A stretch of DNA of 64,000 nt from Bacteroidota bacterium (GTDB lineage Bacteria; Bacteroidota; Bacteroidia; Flavobacteriales; Weeksellaceae), in assembly GCA_023423715.1 (NCBI GenBank), contig JAFAFC010000020.1, forward strand, positions 70,673 through 134,672, written 5' to 3'. Below the pieces are notes generated by a model. The model saw nothing but the letters and a program-made list of their open reading frames with translations, did no database searches and was not told the origin of the DNA. Of the stretch, positions 1 through 8,106 are shown piece by piece. Within the stretch, counting starts at the first letter, position 1, and every line of letters starts with the position of its first letter. The position numbers and the translations under genes were made by a program.

Positions 1-440
1 TGGGTTTCCGCTTCCTTATACGGATCATTTGATTGGTCAATTAATTTCTTTTCGCGATCAAGCGCCTCATTAGATTGCATTATAAGTCCTGCTCTTCGAT
101 AAGCCAAAAGCAAGGTTAGAGTATAATCGCGTTTTAATCGTGTTGAGTCTGTTTGGTTTCCAAAATGCTCTGCAGATTCTAGTAGGTTTACAGCATTGGC
201 ATATTCGCCTTGCCGAAACTTATTAACTCCTAAAATATAATACGAATAAGAAAATTCATATGGAGTTTGAGCGTTTTTTAAGGCCTGCAAGCCGTTGTGT
301 TCTAAATTTAGATTACTTTCTTTTGCTTGTTTTTGGTGGAACAGAAATCGCTGATGTTTTTCTTCATTAGGATTGCTTTGGCTATATATAGGTATAGCCA
401 TTATAAGTAAGAATACTATAATGGGAGTTCTAAGGCACAT
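1..440 (-). CDS. TPR-type exported protein, N-terminal part (cut by window edge)
   Basis: An open frame of 146 codons runs from an ATG at 440 off the left edge without a stop. The first 20 or so residues form a signal peptide (hydrophobic VFLLIMAIP, then YSQS). The rest is helical, with TPR-like spacing, including a YYILGVNKFRQGEYANA stretch near residue 67 that resembles a tetratricopeptide unit. Exported TPR segments of this kind commonly form the sensory half of flavobacterial AraC or LuxR regulators, two of which occur elsewhere in this window (10448-12025 and 27111-28934). The missing C-terminus could therefore be a DNA-binding domain, but that is inference. The frame and signal peptide are clear; the function is unknown. 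Confidence 0.7.
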   Translation of the reverse strand, partial: MCLRTPIIVFLLIMAIPIYSQSNPNEEKHQRFLFHQKQAKESNLNLEHNGLQALKNAQTPYEFSYSYYILGVNKFRQGEYANAVNLLESAEHFGNQTDSTRLKRDYTLTLLLAYRRAGLIMQSNEALDREKKLIDQSNDPYKEAET

Positions 441-775
441 ATTAACACAGATATAAAGAGAAAGATACTCTTTATATTATGCAAAAATATAGTATTTATT
501 TTGAGAATATTCAATTATTAAGTTAAGATTTGTTCTAAATAATTAAATTAGATTACTATTATTTTTTATTTCATTAAATATAATGGATGTTTCATCTTAC
601 AAACTTTGTTTTTATTCTATTTATCTCTTAAATGTTGATTTGTAGTAGACTTATTTTATTGTCCATATTTCGATGTAAAAAATCATTTTTTTAGAATATA
701 AGCATAATTGAAAATTGTGTACTATTTTCAAAAAATTTTAATTGTATCTTGCTTGCAGAACGAAAATATAGATTT
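441..775. other. AT-rich divergent intergenic region
   Basis: This 335-base gap lies between the divergent TPR gene and the lipoprotein gene. It contains no convincing small gene. A TATCTTGC sequence at 745-752 is a one-mismatch match to the -7 element TAnnTTTG and could serve the lipoprotein, but no well-placed -33 element was found. The octamer TGTAGTAG at 641-648 recurs before the TPR-LuxR gene near 29071. Confidence 0.4.
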
Positions 776-1321
776 ATGAAAAAGGGATTAGTTCTAATAA
801 CCAGTTTGTTTTTGTTGCAATCGTGTGTTGTTTCTACGGCAGCCAAAGTTGTGAAAGGGGCTACAAAAGTGGCTTATAAAACCGTTAAAGGAACCGTTAA
901 TGGAATTAGTTGGGCGGTTAAAAAAGCAGAAGGTAAAATCAACGAAGATCGCTTGGATGGAACATGGAAAGTGGTTGGCGTGTATCATGGTAGTTTCGAA
1001 GATTTTCAAAAAGATTCAAATCCATCAACATCCTTTGAAAGTGATTGTGGAGAAGGTTTTGATCTATTGATTTTTAAAGCCAATAAATCCAAATTCAAAC
1101 AAGCACATTGTTCGTCCGAAGATCAAGATTGGACAAAATATAAAATGAAATTTGGAAAAAATCCGTTAACTAGAGACAAGGAAAATTATATTGAATACGG
1201 AAACAATTCTTATATTTCGGTTATTGATGTTTCTAATAAAACGTTAGTTTTAGAAGGAAATGTGCTTCCCAAACTTTATTTTTCTGGAGCCAAACTCTAT
1301 TTATTAGAAAAAGTAAAATAG
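776..1321 (+). CDS. Small exported lipoprotein of unknown function
   Basis: The 181-residue product begins with a lipoprotein signal peptide: two lysines, a hydrophobic core, and the lipobox LLQSC with the modified cysteine near residue 17. The ATG at 776 was chosen because it gives this compact signal peptide; an upstream start at 749 would add nine residues that spoil it. The mature part starts with a basic, alanine- and valine-rich repetitive stretch (VKGATKVAYKTVKGTVNGIS). A small beta-rich domain with the flavobacterial lipocalin-like hallmark LDGTWKVVGVY follows. The protein probably sits on the inner face of the outer membrane or in the periplasm. I do not recognise a specific family. 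It stands alone, with a possible promoter in the gap before it. Confidence 0.75.
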   Translation: MKKGLVLITSLFLLQSCVVSTAAKVVKGATKVAYKTVKGTVNGISWAVKKAEGKINEDRLDGTWKVVGVYHGSFEDFQKDSNPSTSFESDCGEGFDLLIFKANKSKFKQAHCSSEDQDWTKYKMKFGKNPLTRDKENYIEYGNNSYISVIDVSNKTLVLEGNVLPKLYFSGAKLYLLEKVK

Positions 1322-1358
1322 GTAGGGAAGGTGTTTTTTTCATCTTTCTAATTTTTTA

Positions 1359-1366
1359 TATCTTTG
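1359..1366 (+). promoter_or_regulatory. -7 promoter element of the riboswitch-like leader
   Basis: TATCTTTG matches the Bacteroidota -7 consensus TAnnTTTG exactly. Transcription would start about six bases downstream, near 1371-1373, almost exactly where the folded leader begins. That placement supports both the promoter and the leader. The -33 region is only a T-run (1334-1340), so recognition there is weak. Confidence 0.6.
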
Positions 1367-1370
1367 CGGC

Positions 1371-1484
1371 ATTATCAAGAACCCCGAAAGTCGGGTAGCA
1401 ACCTGCAACAACAAGCAAGGTGCTAAAAACGATAAGCCATTTCTGGAAAAAACGTTGATGCTTCTCTGAATTGTGTTTATCGGA
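1371..1484 (+). promoter_or_regulatory. S-box-like (SAM-I-related) leader RNA with alternative pairing
   Basis: The sequence starts TTATCAAGA and closes with GATAAG, giving a basal stem of 1372-1376 with 1431-1435. Inside lie a hairpin CCCGA/TCGGG (1383-1387 with 1391-1395, loop AAG) and a long hairpin (1396-1406 with 1415-1425) that contains GCAACC and GGTGCTA. Those two motifs and the flanks match the P1, J1/2 and P3 parts of SAM-I riboswitches. The GAGGGA internal loop of P2 and the P4 arm of normal S-boxes are missing. The 3' strand CGATAA (1430-1435) can pair instead with TTATCG at 1477-1482, a plausible on/off switch just upstream of the start codon. The gene behind it is an NhaC-type transporter, a family known under SAM control as MetT. 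The ligand assignment is inference; a Na+ or Li+ sensor is an alternative. Confidence 0.55.
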
Positions 1485-1506
1485 TTGATGTAAGAATTAC
1501 TGATGC

Positions 1507-2829
1507 ATGAACACAATTTTTAAAAATCCTATTTGGGCATTATTTCCTTTTTTTGTTTTTATCCTTGTTTTTTTAGGAGCTGGTATTTATTATAATGATT
1601 TTTACGCAATGCCTTCCCCAATCGCAATTATTGTGGGAATTATCGTTGCTTTTATCATGTTAAAAGGTTCCATGAAGGAAAAAACAACTACTTTTTTGGA
1701 GGGTTGTGGCGACCGGAATATTCTAACAATGTGCATCATCTATATTTTGGCGGGAGCTTTTGCAGCAGTTTCAAAATCCATTGGTAGTGTTGATGCTATT
1801 GTGCAATTGGGAATTCACACGCTTTCCCCTCAATATTATCCAGCAGGAATATTTCTCATTGCATCATTTTTATCTATTGCTTCAGGAACATCGGTGGGGA
1901 CAATAGTGGCTCTTGGGCCAATTGCGGTTGGACTTTCAGAGGCTGGAGGCTGTGATATAAATATTGTAGGTGCTGCGCTTTTAGGGGGTGCTATGTTTGG
2001 AGATAATCTTTCCATAATATCAGATACAACGATTGCGGCGACTCAAATTATGGGCTGTGATATGCGAGATAAATTCAAGAATAATTTCAGTTTTGTATTT
2101 CCAGCAGCGGTTATTGCTTTTCTAATCTATATTTATGTTGGTTCAGGGAATACGGATGTTGTTCAAAATACATTGACTTCGGAGGCTCAGTCGCCCATAC
2201 TTATTATTCCGTATCTCGCAGTAATTTTATTGGCTTTCTTTGGATTGGATGTTTTTCTCGTTTTACTTATAGGTATTGCTTTAAGTGGAATTTTCGGTTT
2301 TATTTATCATGATTTTAGCTTTTTGGAGTTTGGGAAGAAGGTCTATGAAGGCTTTACAAGTATGACGGAGATTTTTCTTTTGTCGTTATTAACGGGTGGT
2401 TTAGCCGCATTAGTTGAAAAGGCTGGTGGAATTGACGCTTTACTGGCTTCAATTCGAAAGAAAATTTCAGGTCCAAAATCAGCTTTATTAGGAATAGGAA
2501 CTTTTGTGGGGTTAACGGATGCTGCAACAGCGAATAATACAATTTCAATAGTTATTACAGGTAAGGTTGCTAAAAAAATTACGGAAGAATTTAATATTAA
2601 ACCTAGAGTCACAGCCTCTATTTTAGATACATTTTCGTGTTTTGTACAAGGGATCATTCCCTATGGAGCCCAAATTTTAATTTTAACGGGTTACAGTAAA
2701 AATTCAATTAGTTATCCTACTTTATTACAAAATAGTTTCTATTTGTTTCTATTACTTATTGCGGTTTTCATTTATATAGGAGTCGCTAAAATCCGTAATT
2801 CGGATGATTTTATACCCGCTGCTGAATAA
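1507..2829 (+). CDS. NhaC-family Na+/H+ antiporter-like transporter (possible MetT methionine transporter)
   Basis: The 440-residue protein is almost entirely hydrophobic, with about eleven to twelve membrane segments, the usual size and layout of the NhaC ion-transporter family. A conserved acidic and glycine-rich region (GGAMFGDNLSIISDTTIAA, residues about 159-177) and the late IVITGK and IPYGAQ segments fit that family. Relatives act either as Na+/H+ antiporters or, when preceded by SAM riboswitches, as the predicted methionine transporter MetT. The S-box-like leader at 1371-1484 favours a methionine or SAM link here, but sequence alone does not separate the two roles. The ATG at 1507 is used; an out-of-frame ATG lies 4 nt upstream. 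Confidence 0.8.
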   Translation: MNTIFKNPIWALFPFFVFILVFLGAGIYYNDFYAMPSPIAIIVGIIVAFIMLKGSMKEKTTTFLEGCGDRNILTMCIIYILAGAFAAVSKSIGSVDAIVQLGIHTLSPQYYPAGIFLIASFLSIASGTSVGTIVALGPIAVGLSEAGGCDINIVGAALLGGAMFGDNLSIISDTTIAATQIMGCDMRDKFKNNFSFVFPAAVIAFLIYIYVGSGNTDVVQNTLTSEAQSPILIIPYLAVILLAFFGLDVFLVLLIGIALSGIFGFIYHDFSFLEFGKKVYEGFTSMTEIFLLSLLTGGLAALVEKAGGIDALLASIRKKISGPKSALLGIGTFVGLTDAATANNTISIVITGKVAKKITEEFNIKPRVTASILDTFSCFVQGIIPYGAQILILTGYSKNSISYPTLLQNSFYLFLLLIAVFIYIGVAKIRNSDDFIPAAE

Positions 2830-2868
2830 TTATTAAACCTGCATTTTATCATTTTTTTTAAATTTTTC

Positions 2869-2898
2869 TTGATCAAGGCATTTTTATTCTTAATTTTG
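2869..2898 (+). promoter_or_regulatory. Promoter of the ankyrin-DUF2271-PepSY-ApbE operon
   Basis: TTG at 2869-2871 and TAATTTTG at 2891-2898 are separated by 19 nt, an exact match to the flavobacterial -33/-7 arrangement. The predicted start is about 50 nt before the ankyrin gene. Confidence 0.65.
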
Positions 2899-2951
2899 CT
2901 ATTTATAATTATTATAAATAAAATTAACGAATCAATCATACCATATACCTT

Positions 2952-4427
2952 ATGAAAAAGATCTTTTTTGCTGCTGTTTTTTTAGTAGCTGTTGCATTCG
3001 GGAAAGCTCAAAAAAACACTTTATTAGATGGTGCTTTTTGGAAGAATAACCCAACTTTAGAGACTGTAAAAGCAGAAATCGCAAAAGGAAATAGTCCCTC
3101 ACAACAGAATGGCGGATTCTTTGATCCCGTTGTAATGGCGATTAACAATAAGGTTTCAACGCCTGTTGTTCAATTTATGGTGGAGCAGGAAGGAAATTCA
3201 ATTGATAAAAAAACGCACCATTCTAGAACGTATTTGCAGTGGGCAGCGGCTTCTGGAAATTTAGAATTGGTGAATTATCTTTTATCGAAAGGCTCGGATG
3301 TACATTATAAAGACAGCCACGGTTCGTCGGTTATCGAGTATGCAGCCGAAGCTGGAAACCAAAATACGGCAGTTTTTGACGCATTAATTAAAGCTGGAGC
3401 CAATCCAAAACTGAAGCATGAAGACGGTTCAACCTTAATCATGATGAGCATTGCGAATGATGACGATTTGAAGTTGGCGAATTATTTCGTTTCTAAAGGT
3501 TTGTCGCTTCAAGATAAAGATGCAGCGGGAAGAACGGTTGCAGATTATGCGATGAAGTTGGGGAATTTCAAAATTTTAGATCAATTAATTGCGAAAGGGG
3601 TAAAACCAACCGACCAAGCTTTGTTTTTTGCGACTCAAGGTTCGCGTGCAAAAGTGAATGGATTGGATGTTTTCCAAACTTTAGTAGAAAAATATAAATT
3701 GAATCCAAAGGCTTTAAATCCAAGTGGAGCAACGATTTTAAATTCATTGATGAGAAGACCCAATCTTGAAATTATTCAATATTTCTTGAACAAAGGTGTT
3801 GATGCAGGAATTGCCGATAAAGAAGGCAACACAGCGTTAATGATGGCTTCTCAAGGAAAAGATGCGAAAGTTATTGAAACACTTTTAGCAAAATCTAAAA
3901 ACGTAAACGCAGCCAATGCAAAAGGCGAAACTGCTTTAATGAAGGCTATTGAAAGCGGTTCTGCTGATGTTGCAACTTTATTAATTAAAAACGGAGCCAA
4001 CGCTAAAGCAACTGATAAGGCTGGAAATTCTTTAGCGTATTATTGGTTCAATTCGTATAAATCAAATCCAGAAGCGATTGCAGATTTTACAGCGAAACAA
4101 GCTTTGTTGCAAACGGCTGGTGTTGATTTCAAATCGACTCCAAAAAATGGAAACTCGTTATTGCTTTTGGCGGTTGACAAAGGCGAAATCGATTTAGTGA
4201 AAAAAGCAGCGGAATTGGGAGTTGATGTAAATGCTCAAGATGCTGATGGAAACTCAGCTTTACACAAGGCGGCTTTGGTTTCTAAAGACGATAAAATGCT
4301 AAAAATTTTGGTGGATTTAGGCGTTAAAAAAGATTTAAAAACAGAATTCGAAGAAACGGCATACGATTTGGCTAAGGAAAACGAATTCTTAACAAAAAAT
4401 AAAGTATCAATCGACTTTTTGAAATAA
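2952..4427 (+). CDS. Exported ankyrin-repeat protein
   Basis: A 20-residue signal peptide (MKKIFFAAVFLVAVAFGKAQ) is followed by about 470 residues of ankyrin repeats. Typical units such as RTYLQWAAASGNLELVNYLL, GNTALMMASQGKDAKVIETLL and GETALMKAIESGSADVATLL mark at least eight to ten copies, some degenerate. Ankyrin stacks bind partner proteins, and export places this one in the periplasm. It is the first gene of a tight operon with a DUF2271 protein (6-bp gap), a PepSY flavoprotein and ApbE, so it probably scaffolds or stabilises that electron-transfer assembly. The role is inferred; the repeats and signal are seen directly. Confidence 0.85.
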   Translation: MKKIFFAAVFLVAVAFGKAQKNTLLDGAFWKNNPTLETVKAEIAKGNSPSQQNGGFFDPVVMAINNKVSTPVVQFMVEQEGNSIDKKTHHSRTYLQWAAASGNLELVNYLLSKGSDVHYKDSHGSSVIEYAAEAGNQNTAVFDALIKAGANPKLKHEDGSTLIMMSIANDDDLKLANYFVSKGLSLQDKDAAGRTVADYAMKLGNFKILDQLIAKGVKPTDQALFFATQGSRAKVNGLDVFQTLVEKYKLNPKALNPSGATILNSLMRRPNLEIIQYFLNKGVDAGIADKEGNTALMMASQGKDAKVIETLLAKSKNVNAANAKGETALMKAIESGSADVATLLIKNGANAKATDKAGNSLAYYWFNSYKSNPEAIADFTAKQALLQTAGVDFKSTPKNGNSLLLLAVDKGEIDLVKKAAELGVDVNAQDADGNSALHKAALVSKDDKMLKILVDLGVKKDLKTEFEETAYDLAKENEFLTKNKVSIDFLK

Positions 4428-4433
4428 AAAATT

Positions 4434-4925
4434 ATGAAAAAGAACTGGAAAGTTATGGTTTTGAGCGTGTTTGCATTGGTTTTGTCCAATTCGGTTTTCG
4501 CTCAAACAACGAAGTACAAAACAATGATTCAGATGAATGCTTATTCGGGGAAAGAAGCCTATGTGGTAATTTCGCTAATCAATCCGAAAGGGCAGTATGA
4601 GCAGACTTTAGGCGTTTTAGGTGACGACAATGAGTGGTACAATACGCTGAAAGAATGGGACAAATTTCAAAAAGTTAAAAAGCAAAAATTAAACGGAATT
4701 ACAGGTGCTTCTGTTGCTGGTGGTGCGAGAGCAACGCGTTTAATTGAATTTGACACGGCAAAATTGGACAAAGGTTACAAACTGCGTTTCGAATCTGCCG
4801 TTGAAACGCAAAAATACTACGCAAAAGATGCTGAAGTTGCTTTGTCATCGGCGGTTTTAGACAATAAAGCGGGCGTTACAGGCGGCGGTTACATCAAAGC
4901 GATTCGATTTTTAAAAGTTCAGTAA
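4434..4925 (+). CDS. DUF2271-type exported protein, candidate flavinylated carrier
   Basis: The 163-residue product has a signal peptide (cleavage after VFAQ, residue 24) and one compact beta-rich domain recalling the DUF2271 family, known to travel with PepSY membrane proteins and ApbE. At residues 87-93 lies NGITGAS, close to the [S/T]GA[S/T] motif to which ApbE attaches FMN in NqrC-type proteins; Ser93 would be the attachment site. Such a protein would carry electrons in the periplasm between the PepSY flavoprotein and an acceptor. It sits 6 bp after the ankyrin gene and 3 bp before the PepSY gene. The family call is moderately sure; FMN attachment is inference. Confidence 0.7.
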   Translation: MKKNWKVMVLSVFALVLSNSVFAQTTKYKTMIQMNAYSGKEAYVVISLINPKGQYEQTLGVLGDDNEWYNTLKEWDKFQKVKKQKLNGITGASVAGGARATRLIEFDTAKLDKGYKLRFESAVETQKYYAKDAEVALSSAVLDNKAGVTGGGYIKAIRFLKVQ

Positions 4926-4928
4926 AAA

Positions 4929-7115
4929 ATGACCGTATCCATTTGGCGGTATGCTCATTTGGCGTTGGCGATTATTTCGTCCGCTTTCCTTTTGATTTTG
5001 TCGGTTACGGGCGTTATTTTGGCCTACGATGCGATAGATGAAAAGGCTCCCGCGTACCGTGTAGAAAATTTTCAAGAACTCAATCTGGGACAGGTTTTGC
5101 CCACACTTCGAGACTCGTATTTTGAAGTGATAGAAGTGAAGGTGGATCACAACGATTTTGTGACTATCGATGCTTTGGACGAAAACGGAAATCCTGTAAA
5201 ATCCTATATTGATCCCAATTCTGGAAAGAAAATTGGCGACATAAAACCCAAAAGCGACTTCATTAATTGGACGACTGCTTTGCACCGTTCTCTGTTTTTG
5301 AAAGAAACCGGAAGAGCGATTGTTGGCGTGGTTTCCTTCATTTTATTTTTGATTTCCATCAGTGGTTTTGTTCTTATTTTAAAGCGTCAACAAGGGATTA
5401 AACATTTCTTTACACGAATTCGGAAAGACTTTTTTTCGCAATATTCCCATGTGGTTTCGGGGCGATTATTATTAATTCCGATTTTGATTGTTGCCTTAAC
5501 GGGAACCATTATTTTCATGGTTCGATTGGATTTTTTTAAAGGTGAAAATCAAGAGATAAAACATACTGCAAAAGATGGTGAAGCCAAGGATTTAAAAGAT
5601 ATTCCTTTCTTTAAAAATACGGCTTTGGATGATGTGGAACGCATCGAATTTCCTTTCGTTCCAGATGATGAAGCCGAACCGTTTATCGTTCATTTAAAAG
5701 ATCGTTCCGTGTCGGTAAATCAAGTCACGGGCGAAATTATTTCCGAAACAAAATATCCGTATTCCGCAGTTTTAGAAAAGATAAATCTCGATCTACATAC
5801 GGGTAAAACAAGCCGTGTTTGGGCGTTTATCTTAGGTTTAGCTTCGTTGAATATTGTATTTTTTATTTACACCGGTTTCGTGATTATGTTCCGCAGAACA
5901 CGAACTAAAATTAAAAATCAATACAAAAGTAAAGATGCCGAAATTGTCCTATTGGTGGGCTCTGAGAACGGAACAACGCTAACTTTTGCCGATAATATTC
6001 ACAAACAATTGTTGGGACAAGGGAAGAAATCCTTTTTGGCTCAAATGAATCAATATGAAGCTTATCCAAAAGCGCAACATTTGGTGATTTTTACATCAAC
6101 TTATGGACTTGGAGAAGCACCAACCAATGCAAATCGTTTTGAAAATTTGGTTAAAAAAAACTCCCAAGATCATCCGATTTCTTTTTCGGTGGTTGGTTTT
6201 GGTTCAAAATCTTATCCAGATTATTGCGAATTTGCAATTTCAGTGAATCAACTACTGAACGAACAATCTTGGGCAACCGAATTGGTGAATTTATGTACGG
6301 TAAATGATAGGTCAACGCAAGAGTTTGTGCATTGGGCACAACTTTGGAGCGAGAAAAGTTTGTTGGCTTTGGCGACGGCGCCAACAGTTTATGAAGCTAA
6401 GATTCCAAATCTTAAAGAATTTGAAGTGGTTGAAAAATCGAGTCCAACGGAAGAGAATTCGACTTTTAAAGTTGTATTAAAACCAACCAAAAAACAAAAT
6501 TTTGAATCGGGAGATTTGCTTGCTATTTATCCTGAAAACAATAACAAAGAGCGTTTTTATTCAGTCGGAAAAGTTGGACAAAATATTCAATTGCTGGTTA
6601 AATTATTTCCTGGTGGTTTAGGTTCGGAATATTTGAATCAAATAAAAATCGGTTCCAAAATCAACGGACGAATCATGGAAAATGCAAAATTCCATTTGCC
6701 GAAAGATGCTCAAAAAATTGCGATGATTGCAAACGGAACGGGAATCGCGCCGTTTTTAGGAATGATTGATGAAAATTCCGGCAAGAAAAATATTCGATTG
6801 TATTCTGGTTTTAGATTTGATAATTCACAAGCCAAAGAATATCAAAAATTCGCACAAGAACAGCAATTGAAAGGGCATTTAGAAAGCTTGCATTTGGCTT
6901 TTTCTCGTGAAGAAAACAAACAATACGTGATGGATTTAATTAAAAATGACGAAACCTATTTCGCAGATTTATTGAAAAATGACGGAATCATCATGATATG
7001 TGGTGCCTTAAAAATGCAACGCGACGTTGAAAAAGTTTTAGAAGAAATCACTCTAAAATTCCATCAACAGCCGCTAAGCTCGTATGAAAACCAAATTTTA
7101 ACGGATTGTTATTAA
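4929..7115 (+). CDS. PepSY-TM / flavodoxin / ferredoxin-NADP reductase fusion
   Basis: The 728-residue protein fuses a PepSY-associated membrane domain to a CysJ-like cytoplasmic reductase. Four membrane segments (about 8-33, 130-152, 178-200 and 298-322) carry histidines His10, His119, His174 and His290, which are plausible heme b ligands. A flavodoxin domain follows (about 337-480; FMN loop SENGTT at 345-350). Then come an FAD-binding barrel (RFYSVGK, 542-548) and an NAD(P) domain (GTGIAP, 603-608; CGA at 691-693). The likely reaction passes electrons from NAD(P)H through FAD, FMN and heme to the periplasm, for example to reduce ferric chelates or a flavinylated carrier. The stop lies 14 bp before the apbE start. 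Confidence 0.85.
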   Translation: MTVSIWRYAHLALAIISSAFLLILSVTGVILAYDAIDEKAPAYRVENFQELNLGQVLPTLRDSYFEVIEVKVDHNDFVTIDALDENGNPVKSYIDPNSGKKIGDIKPKSDFINWTTALHRSLFLKETGRAIVGVVSFILFLISISGFVLILKRQQGIKHFFTRIRKDFFSQYSHVVSGRLLLIPILIVALTGTIIFMVRLDFFKGENQEIKHTAKDGEAKDLKDIPFFKNTALDDVERIEFPFVPDDEAEPFIVHLKDRSVSVNQVTGEIISETKYPYSAVLEKINLDLHTGKTSRVWAFILGLASLNIVFFIYTGFVIMFRRTRTKIKNQYKSKDAEIVLLVGSENGTTLTFADNIHKQLLGQGKKSFLAQMNQYEAYPKAQHLVIFTSTYGLGEAPTNANRFENLVKKNSQDHPISFSVVGFGSKSYPDYCEFAISVNQLLNEQSWATELVNLCTVNDRSTQEFVHWAQLWSEKSLLALATAPTVYEAKIPNLKEFEVVEKSSPTEENSTFKVVLKPTKKQNFESGDLLAIYPENNNKERFYSVGKVGQNIQLLVKLFPGGLGSEYLNQIKIGSKINGRIMENAKFHLPKDAQKIAMIANGTGIAPFLGMIDENSGKKNIRLYSGFRFDNSQAKEYQKFAQEQQLKGHLESLHLAFSREENKQYVMDLIKNDETYFADLLKNDGIIMICGALKMQRDVEKVLEEITLKFHQQPLSSYENQILTDCY

Positions 7116-7129
7116 AAAGAAAATATAAA

Positions 7130-8101
7130 ATGTACCAAAACAGAATCGTTTTTACGCTTCTGTTTTTGGTTTTTTCAAGCAGCTTTGTTTTCGCTCAAAA
7201 GCCTGTTGTAGTCGAACGTCAAGTGACTTTGATGGGTTCGGTTTTCAATATTACGTTGGTGGACAAAGATTCTATAAGTGCGAATAAAAACATCGATTTA
7301 ACCATTGAAGAAATTTCTCGAATTGAAAATTTAATTTCGGAATGGCAACCGCATACGCAGATTTCGCAAGTCAATCAAAATGCAGGAATACAGCCTGTGA
7401 AAGTCGATAAGGAAGTTTTTGATCTTACAAAACGTGCTATTGATTATTCTAAAATGTCGAATGGAGCATTTGATATTTCAACAGTTTCGATGGATAAAAT
7501 TTGGCGTTTTGACGGTTCAATGACCGAAATGCCATCGCAAGAATCTATTAAAAAATCTATTTCCAATGTTGATTATCGCAATATTATTTTGGATTCCGTA
7601 AACTCAACAATTTATCTTAAAAATAAAGGCATGAAAATCGGTTTTGGCTCAATAGGAAAGGGTTATGCCGCTGATAAAGGTCGAGAATTAATGAATAAGA
7701 AAGGCATCAAAGCCGGAATTGTCAACGCTTCTGGCGATATTGCGACTTGGGGAGCGCAACCTAACGGAAAACCTTGGGCGATCGGTATCCGAAATCCCTT
7801 TAAACGTCAAAAGATTGCTAAAATTTTAAAACTTAAAAACTCCGCCGTTGCCACTTCGGGAAGCTATGAAAAGTACGCCGAAATCGATGGTGTGCGTTAT
7901 TCTCATATCATCAATCCAAAAACGGGATTTCCCGCAACTGGACTTACGAGCGTCACAATTTACGGTCCTTCATCTGAATTTTGCAACGCGCTAAGCACTT
8001 CAATCATGGTTTTAGGCGAAAAAGATGGACTGAAATTAGTCCGAAAATTCCCAGAGTATCGCTACTTGTTGATAACGGATGAGGGGAAAGTTCGACGTTA
8101 A
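7130..8101 (+). CDS. apbE: FAD:protein FMN transferase ApbE
   Basis: ApbE moves FMN from FAD onto a Ser or Thr of target proteins outside the cytoplasm. The 323-residue product has a signal peptide (MYQNRIVFTLLFLVF..., cleaved near VFAQ). It carries the family's core motifs: GSIGKGYAADKG, NASGDIATWG, ATSGSYEKY and the HIINPKTGFPA segment that binds Mg2+ and flavin. The ATG at 7130 was chosen because an earlier start at 7106 overlaps the previous gene and adds eight basic residues before the signal peptide. It ends the four-gene operon. The obvious local substrate is the DUF2271 protein, whose NGITGAS resembles an attachment site. Confidence 0.93.
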   Translation: MYQNRIVFTLLFLVFSSSFVFAQKPVVVERQVTLMGSVFNITLVDKDSISANKNIDLTIEEISRIENLISEWQPHTQISQVNQNAGIQPVKVDKEVFDLTKRAIDYSKMSNGAFDISTVSMDKIWRFDGSMTEMPSQESIKKSISNVDYRNIILDSVNSTIYLKNKGMKIGFGSIGKGYAADKGRELMNKKGIKAGIVNASGDIATWGAQPNGKPWAIGIRNPFKRQKIAKILKLKNSAVATSGSYEKYAEIDGVRYSHIINPKTGFPATGLTSVTIYGPSSEFCNALSTSIMVLGEKDGLKLVRKFPEYRYLLITDEGKVRR

Positions 8102-8106
8102 TTTCA

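Noticed and set aside
1503..1505. Alternative ATG for the NhaC-type gene
   Set aside because: It is out of frame with the membrane protein.
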